Positions 1 through 4,202 of a DNA stretch of 5,112 nt are shown in pieces; positions within the stretch are counted from its first letter, which is position 1, and each line of letters begins with the position of its first letter. Both the position numbers and the translations under genes were made by a program. This stretch comes from Candidatus Latescibacterota bacterium (GTDB lineage: Bacteria > Latescibacterota > 4484-107). Location of the stretch: the NCBI GenBank assembly GCA_030613045.1, contig JAUWMS010000259.1, forward strand, positions 1 through 5,112. Direction: 5' to 3'. The notes below the pieces were generated by a model. It was given only the letters and a program-made list of their open reading frames with translations, was not told the DNA's origin and searched no databases.

Positions 1-162
1 CAAGTATCTATGGTGTTTGCAATGCCGAAAACGTACAACCCAAACAAGTATTCCATAGGGCGTCTACAAGTTTGGGCAGTTCCGTTGGGAGAAACACGAA
101 GTCTTATCAAGAAACTTAGATCTGGGCGAGCATTCGGCAGTGAGAAGATCCAAGGGAGATGA
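1..162 (+). CDS. Possible C-terminal end of a gene cut by the left edge, unknown function
   Basis: Frame 1 is open from the first base to a TGA at 160-162, giving 53 residues that end in ...AFGSEKIQGR. The composition looks protein-like, mixing charged, aromatic and hydrophobic residues (for example YNPNKYSIGRLQVW), but I recognise no family or motif. An open run of this length arises by chance in a few to ten percent of random frames, so the coding call is weak. In-frame ATG codons at 10 and 22 could also start a tiny separate gene, but no clear ribosome binding site precedes either. If real, it is the tail of a gene that begins left of the window. It would be co-directional with the UPF0158-Nudix gene and separated from it by 287 bases. 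Confidence 0.3.
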   Translation, partial: QVSMVFAMPKTYNPNKYSIGRLQVWAVPLGETRSLIKKLRSGRAFGSEKIQGR

Positions 163-253
163 TCCTATCTCATTCCTCAGAGTCATAATGCTACCCATTT
201 CTGGGATGCAACTTCATCTAACATGTTGTTTACGACTTCCTGCGTTCGTCCAA

Positions 254-276
254 AGGCTTTGCGTTTCGCAAAGCCT
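254..276. other. Perfect 10-bp hairpin in the leader of the Nudix fusion gene
   Basis: AGGCTTTGCG at 254-263 and CGCAAAGCCT at 267-276 are exact inverted copies around a three-base TTT loop. An outer five-base pair, GTTCG at 244-248 with CGAAC at 289-293, could extend it into a larger bulged structure. No T-run follows on either strand, so it is not a classical terminator. The rest of 163-449 is GC-rich and shows no gene I can support, on either strand. The hairpin could be a dispersed palindromic repeat or part of the mRNA leader. Which of these it is cannot be told from one copy. Confidence 0.6.
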
Positions 277-435
277 GTTACCGCTAGGCGAACATGCCGT
301 TTGGCCGCACGGCCTCGCAAGTGCCCCGCTTCCGCGCTCCAAGCAGGCTTCGCACACGCGCCCATCACGCCGATCACGATGGGATGGAAATTCGCGCCTA
401 TAAACCGAGCGGCACCCTCCTGCATCGCAAAAACC

Positions 436-441
436 AAGGAG
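436..441 (+). promoter_or_regulatory. Ribosome binding site that fixes the start of the UPF0158-Nudix gene
   Basis: AAGGAG lies 8 bases upstream of the ATG at 450. The same frame stays open upstream to an ATG at 294. The extra 52 residues that start would add are low-complexity (many Arg, His and Pro) and do not resemble the family, whereas residue 1 at 450 begins the UPF0158-type sequence MSIQVKLSDIVEGMESQSDE. This makes 450 the preferred start. Confidence 0.85.
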
Positions 442-449
442 TCGTCTCG

Positions 450-1466
450 ATGAGTATTCAGGTTAAATTGTCCGACATTGTGGAAGGCATGGAGAGTCAG
501 TCTGATGAAATGCCCTCTTATCTGAATACAAAGACGGGTGAAATCGTATTCGTTACCGGAGAGGAACTCAGCGTTGCCGAGGAAGGAGAGGGTCTTGGTG
601 GATCCACGGAATGGGGGCAAGAGTCCCTTGAGAAAGCGCGCGAGATTTTATACTCGGATGAGTATGTCGCATTGCCCTCCCAGTGGGATATTCACGAATA
701 CCGTATCATGGAGCGGTTCTGTCTTTCCAGAGACGATGAGGGAATCTCCGAGACCCTATACCGATCCATCAAGGGGCGGGGCGCCTTTCGCATGTTCAAA
801 TCGGCCATTCACAGGCTCAACATAGTGGAAGATTGGTACCGGTTTCGAGACGAGGCATTCAGGCGGATGGCCATGGACTGGTGTGAAGCGAAAAAGATCG
901 AATACCTCGATGACCGAAAGCCGGGCGAGGAGGATCGGAAACCACAACTGTTGCCGCGCAGGGTGATCTACGAGAGTCCCTGGGTGAATCTCTCCGTGGA
1001 TAAGGTGCGCTTTCCCGACGGCGGGGTCGTTGAACAGCATCCCCTTTTGGATTTTGGCAAGGAGGAGGTCGGCGTCCGTGTCGAGAATGAGCGGGAGGAA
1101 ATTCTGCTGATTCAGGCGTATCGTTATGCGACCGATACCATCGAGTGGGGGATTCCGGCGGGCGGCGTGGGGAAAGGGGAATCGCTCCTCGATGCCGCAA
1201 AACGCGAAACGCTCGATGAGACCGGATATGAAATGGACAAAGTTTGGCTGACCTATACGTATAACCCGATGATTGGCATCTCGAACAAGGTATTTCACAT
1301 TGTGAAAGGACGCGCTTCGAGACGTGCCGGAGATTTTGACCGGAACGAAGTCAAGGCGGTAGCATGGCGTTCCGCGGATGAGATCCTGGCTATGATTGGC
1401 GAGAAGAGGATCAAGGATGGACTCTCGTTGACTGCCTTGGTATTGCATCTGGCGGAAGATAGTTAG
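450..1466 (+). CDS. UPF0158 domain fused to Nudix hydrolase
   Basis: A 338-residue soluble protein with two modules. Residues 1-151 match the uncharacterised UPF0158 family (PF03682) as I know it: an acidic N-terminus with the SDEMPSYLNTKTGEIV stretch, then LPSQWDIHEYRIMERFC (75-91), IKGRGAFRMFKSAIHRL (107-123) and WYRFRDEAFRRMAMDWCE (129-146). A charged linker (152-168) follows. Residues 169-338 form a Nudix domain resembling ADP-ribose pyrophosphatases, with AYRYATDTIEWGIPAGG leading into the Nudix box at G238-Y260 (Gx5Ex7REtLDEtGy). The metal-binding acids visible are E253, D256 and E257; D256 replaces the usual first Glu of the EE pair. Nudix enzymes hydrolyse nucleoside diphosphates linked to another group, using Mg or Mn. 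ADP-ribose or a nucleotide sugar is plausible but not proven, because the SPGxxxE segment of classical ADP-ribose enzymes reads NPMIGISNK here. No ATG lies between residues 142 and 262, so the Nudix part is probably not translated alone from an ATG. The role of UPF0158 is unknown. Confidence 0.92.
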   Translation: MSIQVKLSDIVEGMESQSDEMPSYLNTKTGEIVFVTGEELSVAEEGEGLGGSTEWGQESLEKAREILYSDEYVALPSQWDIHEYRIMERFCLSRDDEGISETLYRSIKGRGAFRMFKSAIHRLNIVEDWYRFRDEAFRRMAMDWCEAKKIEYLDDRKPGEEDRKPQLLPRRVIYESPWVNLSVDKVRFPDGGVVEQHPLLDFGKEEVGVRVENEREEILLIQAYRYATDTIEWGIPAGGVGKGESLLDAAKRETLDETGYEMDKVWLTYTYNPMIGISNKVFHIVKGRASRRAGDFDRNEVKAVAWRSADEILAMIGEKRIKDGLSLTALVLHLAEDS

Positions 1467-1529
1467 TCCCCAAGGCTGTTCAGTTCTCCGACATCTGCAC
1501 CGAATTTCATGGCTGAGAACGCTGAGGAA

Positions 1530-1577
1530 GCGAAGAGAGGAAAGAAAGTGAGAAAGTGAGACGGTGAGACGGTGAGA
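1530..1577. repeat. Purine-rich GTGAGACG-type repeat, copy upstream of the epimerase gene
   Basis: This 48-base stretch begins GCGAAGAGAGGAAAG and continues as GTGAGA units: GTGAGAAA, then GTGAGACG twice, then GTGAGA. A second copy, shorter by one four-base AAAG step, lies at 2845-2888. It is a short tandem array inside a longer direct repeat. It occupies the gap between the Nudix and epimerase genes, with no coding capacity I can support. Confidence 0.85.
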
Positions 1578-1632
1578 TCCCTCTCCCTTTCATAGCGCGG
1601 CAAAGCCGCCCGGAAAGCCCAAAAGCAATGAG

Positions 1633-1663
1633 ACACGGATAAAACGGATTTTCACGGATGAAA
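1633..1663. repeat. Three spaced ACGGAT units (dispersed-repeat type)
   Basis: ACGGAT occurs at 1635-1640, 1644-1649 and 1654-1659, separated by A/T-rich spacers of three and four bases and followed by GAAAA. The ACGGAT-ACGGAT-TTTCACGGAT pattern resembles intergenic repeats I know from several environmental bacterial genomes. Only this copy is visible here, so the dispersed nature is from memory and not from the window. The rest of the 317-base gap 1467-1783 holds the GTGAGACG repeat, a minor five-base hairpin (GCGGC 1597-1601 with GCCGC 1605-1609) and the epimerase ribosome binding site. Confidence 0.6.
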
Positions 1664-1770
1664 ACAGCCCCGGACCCCTCCCCAAGGCTCGGCGTCCCAA
1701 GCAAGCCTTCACTGGACAGGTTCCTGGAGAATCCCTCCAAATTGAATCAACCCTATTTCTTCTCAAAACG

Positions 1771-1776
1771 AAAGGA
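1771..1776 (+). promoter_or_regulatory. Ribosome binding site that fixes the start of the epimerase gene
   Basis: AAAGGA ends 7 bases before the ATG at 1784. The frame is open upstream to an ATG at 1658, but the 42 additional residues are encoded partly by the repeat-containing intergenic DNA and do not look like an enzyme N-terminus. The 1784 start is therefore preferred. Confidence 0.8.
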
Positions 1777-1783
1777 ATTGCCG

Positions 1784-2815
1784 ATGTCAGCAGTAAAAAT
1801 GACCGTTCCCCCTATCGAGAACGAAGCGGCCTTGATCGCTCAGATGACCACGCCTTCGCCGGAAGTGAAGGAGGCGGTCTCTCAGATTGACGGCGAGATT
1901 ATGATCCTCGGAGTGGGTGGAAAGATGGGCCCGACGCTGGCGGAGCTTCTCGTCAAGGCGGGCGCGAAAGGGGTCGTCGGGGTGGACCTTTTCCCCAACC
2001 CCGCGCTCAGGGAGTATCTGGAATCCGTGGGCGTGCGCACGCTCCAATGCGATCTGCTCGACGAGCAAGCGCTCAACGGACTTCCCACCATGTCCCACAT
2101 TCTGTTGATGGCCGGGTTCAAGTTCGGAGCCACGGGCAAGGAGTCGCTGACCTGGGCGATGAACACCATGCTTCCGGCCCGGGTGATGCAGCGCTTTCCG
2201 GAGTCCAGGATCATCTACATTTCCTCCGGGAACGTCTATCGCTACTCCGAAGTTCAAAAGGGCGGCGCCGCCGAATCCGATCCGGTGGATCCGATCGGGG
2301 AATATGCGCAGTCCAGGCTGGGCGGCGAACGCCTGATCCAGTTCCTTTCCGGGCAAAACAATACGCCGGTCACGATTGTCAGGCTTTTCTACGCCACGGA
2401 GCTTCGGTACGGGATTATCTTAGACGTGGCCACCAAGATCAAAAACCGCGTGCCGATCCACATCGAGATGGGGCACGTCAATCAGATCTGGCAGGGCGAT
2501 TCAAACGCCTATATTGCCCGGTGTTTTCCGCTTTGCGACAGTCCGGCCAAAACCATCAATCTGACCGGATCGGAGATCCTTTCCGTGCGGGAGATCGCGG
2601 AGCGGATCGGATCCCTGATGGGGATCGTGCCCGTCTTTGAGGGAACGGAGAGCGATACGGCGCTGCTCGGAGACCCCACGGAGATCATGGAGCGTTTCGG
2701 TGCGCCCAGCGTCTCGCCTTCGACGATTATCGAATGGGTGGCCTGGTGGGTCATGCACGGCGGAGACACGCTGGGGAAACCCACTAAATACGATTCCCGG
2801 ACCGGGAAGTTCTAA
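1784..2815 (+). CDS. NAD-dependent epimerase/dehydratase family protein (extended SDR-like)
   Basis: A 343-residue cytosolic protein, typical in length for extended short-chain dehydrogenases that act on nucleotide sugars or similar hydroxyl compounds. After a 36-residue N-terminal extension comes a Rossmann strand and glycine-rich loop, EIMILGVGGKMG (38-49, GxGGxxG). The acidic residue D68 ends the second strand (GVVGVDLF) and suggests NAD rather than NADP. YISSGNVYRYSE (145-156) supplies the expected active-site serines at 147-148. The catalytic YxxxK motif reads Y174-AQS-R178, so the lysine is replaced by arginine. The C-terminal half has NLTGSEILSVREIAERIG (259-276) and ends in LGKPTKYDSRTGKF, a tail I associate with a subgroup of uncharacterised epimerase-like proteins. 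The substrate cannot be named. The gene stands alone between two repeat clusters and converges on the znuA-like gene. The family call is strong. Whether it is a true epimerase, a dehydrogenase or a binding protein is open. Confidence 0.9.
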   Translation: MSAVKMTVPPIENEAALIAQMTTPSPEVKEAVSQIDGEIMILGVGGKMGPTLAELLVKAGAKGVVGVDLFPNPALREYLESVGVRTLQCDLLDEQALNGLPTMSHILLMAGFKFGATGKESLTWAMNTMLPARVMQRFPESRIIYISSGNVYRYSEVQKGGAAESDPVDPIGEYAQSRLGGERLIQFLSGQNNTPVTIVRLFYATELRYGIILDVATKIKNRVPIHIEMGHVNQIWQGDSNAYIARCFPLCDSPAKTINLTGSEILSVREIAERIGSLMGIVPVFEGTESDTALLGDPTEIMERFGAPSVSPSTIIEWVAWWVMHGGDTLGKPTKYDSRTGKF

Positions 2816-2821
2816 GTGCTT

Positions 2822-2841
2822 CTCACCGCAAAGGCGCAAAG
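2822..2841 (+). repeat. CGCAAAG-type repeat just after the epimerase stop codon
   Basis: CTCACCGCAAAGGCGCAAAG begins 6 bases after the TAA at 2813-2815. An exact reverse complement of all 20 bases lies at 3214-3233, a short distance past the stop codon of the convergent znuA-like gene. Each gene therefore carries the same sequence in the same orientation relative to its own 3' end. Sequences of this ACCGCAAAGGCGCAAAG type are familiar as dispersed intergenic repeats in environmental genomes. Confidence 0.8.
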
Positions 2842-2844
2842 GGC

Positions 2845-2888
2845 GCGAAGAGAGGAAAGTGAGAAAGTGAGACGGTGAGACGGTGAGA
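2845..2888. repeat. Purine-rich GTGAGACG-type repeat, copy downstream of the epimerase gene
   Basis: This 44-base stretch is the same as 1530-1577 apart from one missing AAAG step near its left end. A further partial copy, GTGAGACGGTGAGA, lies at 2925-2938. The two main copies are direct repeats that bracket the epimerase gene. Confidence 0.85.
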
Positions 2889-2890
2889 AA

Positions 2891-2949
2891 GTCGATTCTC
2901 TTTCTATTGGGCTGAATCGACCAAGTGAGACGGTGAGAGCCTCACTTGG
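2891..2949. other. Two adjoining inverted repeats within the repeat cluster
   Basis: GTCGATTC at 2891-2898 pairs with GAATCGAC at 2914-2921 (8 bp, 15-base loop). CCAAGTGAG at 2921-2929 pairs with CTCACTTGG at 2941-2949 (9 bp, 11-base loop). The second loop contains the end of a GTGAGACG unit. AAAAATTGTTTT follows the second hairpin, which is a poor terminator tail, so a weak terminator for the epimerase transcript is only a possibility. Confidence 0.5.
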
Positions 2950-2985
2950 AAAAATTGTTTTCCTGAACTTGGGAAAGTGTTACTT

Positions 2986-3014
2986 CTCGTTCCCACGCTC
3001 TGCGTGGGAACGAG
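2986..3014. repeat. Perfect 13-bp palindrome of the GTTCCCACGC class (REP-like)
   Basis: CTCGTTCCCACGC at 2986-2998 and GCGTGGGAACGAG at 3002-3014 are perfect inverted copies around TCT. I recognise this as a widely dispersed palindromic repeat found in many copies between genes of proteobacterial, cyanobacterial and other environmental genomes. Such repetitive palindromes are often attributed to movement by REP-associated transposases (RAYT family). No transposase is in this window. Confidence 0.8.
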
Positions 3015-3042
3015 TCGTTGCGCTTATTTTCCCACGAGATTT

Positions 3043-3070
3043 TCAATTACCGGTTGGTTTGGGTAATTGA
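3043..3070. other. 9-bp inverted repeat
   Basis: TCAATTACC at 3043-3051 pairs exactly with GGTAATTGA at 3062-3070 across a ten-base G/T-rich loop. It lies next to the 2986-3014 palindrome. There is no T-run to suggest a terminator. It could be an operator-like site or a decayed repeat, and its function is unknown. Confidence 0.45.
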
Positions 3071-3121
3071 TTTCCCCAGTTCGGGAGCGTTTTTTCGAAT
3101 CATTATGTGCCCCAAGGCTGC

Positions 3122-3147
3122 GCATCGGGATTACAAAATCCCGATGC
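3122..3147. repeat. Perfect 11-bp palindrome with 4-base loop
   Basis: GCATCGGGATT at 3122-3132 and AATCCCGATGC at 3137-3147 are exact inverted copies around ACAA. CCCCAAGGCTG directly precedes it (3110-3120) and is also found just after the Nudix stop codon (1468-1478). The form, a perfect palindrome with a tiny loop in a repeat-rich gap, suggests another REP-like element. Confidence 0.6.
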
Positions 3148-3152
3148 AACAA

Positions 3153-3205
3153 AAAGGCAGAGAATAGCGGGAATCAAGCCGTTTTTCTCTGCCTTTCTTT
3201 TTTTT
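3153..3205. terminator. Bidirectional intrinsic terminator between convergent genes
   Basis: AAAGGCAGAGAA at 3153-3164 pairs perfectly with TTCTCTGCCTTT at 3185-3196 (12 bp, 20-base loop). On the + strand the stem is followed by C and eight T (3198-3205). On the - strand the A-run at 3151-3155 reads as a T-run of five at the end of the stem, followed by GTTGC. It lies 62 bases beyond the stop of the znuA-like gene and some 340 bases beyond that of the epimerase gene. It probably ends the znuA-like transcript and acts as a backstop for the other. Confidence 0.7.
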
Positions 3206-3213
3206 CTTGCGTT

Positions 3214-3249
3214 CTTTGCGCCTTTGCGGTGAGGTCTTTGCGGTTAGGT
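3214..3249 (-). repeat. CGCAAAG-type repeat with 14-base tandem units after the znuA-like stop
   Basis: CTTTGCGCCTTTGCGGTGAG at 3214-3233 is the exact reverse complement of 2822-2841. Overlapping it, CTTTGCGGTGAGGT (3222-3235) is followed directly by CTTTGCGGTTAGGT (3236-3249), one mismatch apart. A degenerate third unit, CTTTCGGGTCAAGG (3250-3263), contains the znuA-like stop codon (3258-3260). The repeat therefore reaches the very end of the gene. Confidence 0.75.
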
Positions 3250-3257
3250 CTTTCGGG

Positions 3258-4154
3258 TCAAGGTTCGAGCAGGGATGCTGCGATGCGTTCGGCGTCGGTG
3301 CGGAGCATGTCGAGGTAGGTTGCCGTGCCCGGAAGCGCGCCCAGCAAGGGGGTGATTCGGACGACCTTTGCTCCCGTTTCCCCGGCGATCATCTCCGGGA
3401 CTTTGCCGCTGTATTGGGGCATCGTCAAGATTACCCCGATTTTTTCCGCCTTCATCCGCGTGATCACTTCCGAGATGCGCCGGGCGGACGGCTCCATCCC
3501 CGGCACGGTCATAATACGCTCGGTCTCTTGCACTTCACGCCATCGGAGCAGATAGGGGAAGGCCGGGGCGTACGTGACGACCTTGCGCCCGCTCAGCGAT
3601 GGGAACCGTTTTCCGATCTCGGTCCTCAGCGAATCTATCCGGGCCGTATAGGCTTCGGTGCGGGAGCGAAAAGTCCCCGCCACTTCGGGACGAAGCTTTG
3701 ACAGCGCATCCCGGATGTGCCCCACCATCATCGCGGCGTTGACGGGATCCATCCACACGTGGGGATTGCCACCGTGCCCGTTTTCCCCTCGCTCCAGCAC
3801 CGAGATTCCTTCCGTGACCATCCACACCATAAGTCGTTCGTTCCCCGCGTTCGCCACCAGTTTATCAGCCCATTCTTCGACGCCCAAGCCCACTTTCACG
3901 AAGAGATCCGCCTCGGCCACCGCCCGCACGTCGCTCACCTTCGGTTCGTACGTGTGGGGATTCTCCAGACCTGTGATGAGGCTCCGAACCGTCACCTGAT
4001 CCCCTCCGACCGCTCGAACGAAATCCTCTAAGACCGTGATGCTCGCGACCACCCGGATCCGATCCGAAGGGTGAGCGGGTTCTTTGCCACAGCCGGACAT
4101 CGAGAGGAGTACGGAGAGCAATAGAACGTTTGAGAAAATAGAGGTCTTTCTCAT
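3258..4154 (-). CDS. Zn/Mn-type metal ABC transporter substrate-binding lipoprotein (ZnuA family), atypical site
   Basis: A 298-residue protein of the cluster A-I (ZnuA/TroA) binding proteins, which capture Zn or Mn outside the inner membrane and pass it to an ABC importer. The N-terminus MRKTSIFSNVLLLSVLLSMSGC is a lipoprotein signal with cysteine 22 as the lipid anchor. The mature part starts with IRVVASITVLEDFVRAVGGD. The first metal ligand is H67 in GLENPHTYEPK. A shortened His/Gly loop (ENGHGGNPH, 124-132) contains H127 and leads to the second ligand, H132, in NPHVWMDP. The third ligand, normally His in VVTYH, is alanine (A196 in VVTYAPAFPYL), and the usual Asp before the C-terminal PLG is threonine (T268). 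TVPGMEPSARRI and MPQYSGKVPEMIAGETGAKV place it near the subgroup with EPKPGIPPS-like segments. ATG 4154 was chosen over an in-frame TTG at 4196 because it gives a clean signal peptide. No ABC permease or ATPase gene is in the window. Family call sure, metal uncertain. Confidence 0.9.
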   Translation of the reverse strand: MRKTSIFSNVLLLSVLLSMSGCGKEPAHPSDRIRVVASITVLEDFVRAVGGDQVTVRSLITGLENPHTYEPKVSDVRAVAEADLFVKVGLGVEEWADKLVANAGNERLMVWMVTEGISVLERGENGHGGNPHVWMDPVNAAMMVGHIRDALSKLRPEVAGTFRSRTEAYTARIDSLRTEIGKRFPSLSGRKVVTYAPAFPYLLRWREVQETERIMTVPGMEPSARRISEVITRMKAEKIGVILTMPQYSGKVPEMIAGETGAKVVRITPLLGALPGTATYLDMLRTDAERIAASLLEP

Positions 4155-4163
4155 CAAGGTGGA

Positions 4164-4171
4164 TTTCCTTT
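4164..4171 (-). promoter_or_regulatory. Ribosome binding site of the znuA-like gene
   Basis: On the - strand AAAGGAAA lies 9 bases before the ATG at 4154, or 11 if counted from its AAGGA core. It falls in the 48-base gap after the stop of the upstream Asp-box gene. There is no terminator-like hairpin with a T-run in that gap, so co-transcription is possible. I see no convincing Zur-type palindrome. Confidence 0.6.
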
Positions 4172-4202
4172 CTATGGAGACCAGAACTTGGTACAATGGA
4201 GA

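Noticed and set aside
216..293. Possible integron attC site: ATCTAAC at 216-222 fits RYYYAAC and a strong hairpin follows.
   Set aside because: No matching GTTRRRY partner occurs at a suitable distance, and there is no integrase or cassette-like array.
398..404. CTATAAA as a -10 element for the UPF0158-Nudix gene.
   Set aside because: No acceptable -35 element lies about 17 bases upstream, so the match is no better than chance.
183..620. A 145-codon open frame on the - strand overlapping the leader and start of the UPF0158-Nudix gene.
   Set aside because: Its first third is antisense to a clear UPF0158 coding region, it matches no family I know, and it lacks a supporting ribosome binding site. 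Its remaining part lies in GC-rich DNA where long open frames are common.
1507..1740. A 77-codon - strand frame across the repeat region before the epimerase gene.
   Set aside because: It is produced by the GTGAGACG and ACGGAT repeats read in reverse, giving a Ser/Leu-rich string with no family resemblance.
1787..2356. A long - strand frame within the epimerase gene.
   Set aside because: It is a mirror frame of a GC-rich gene whose + strand product has a full set of SDR motifs.
1530..2938. CRISPR-like array made of the GTGAGACG copies.
   Set aside because: Only two long copies plus a fragment exist, over 1.2 kb apart, with a gene between them and no regular spacers.
3067..3318. A + strand frame of 83 codons spanning the terminator and CGCAAAG repeat.
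   Set aside because: It translates the dispersed repeat (…CVLCAFAVRSLRL…) and runs antisense into the znuA-like gene. Such peptides are a known false call from this repeat type.
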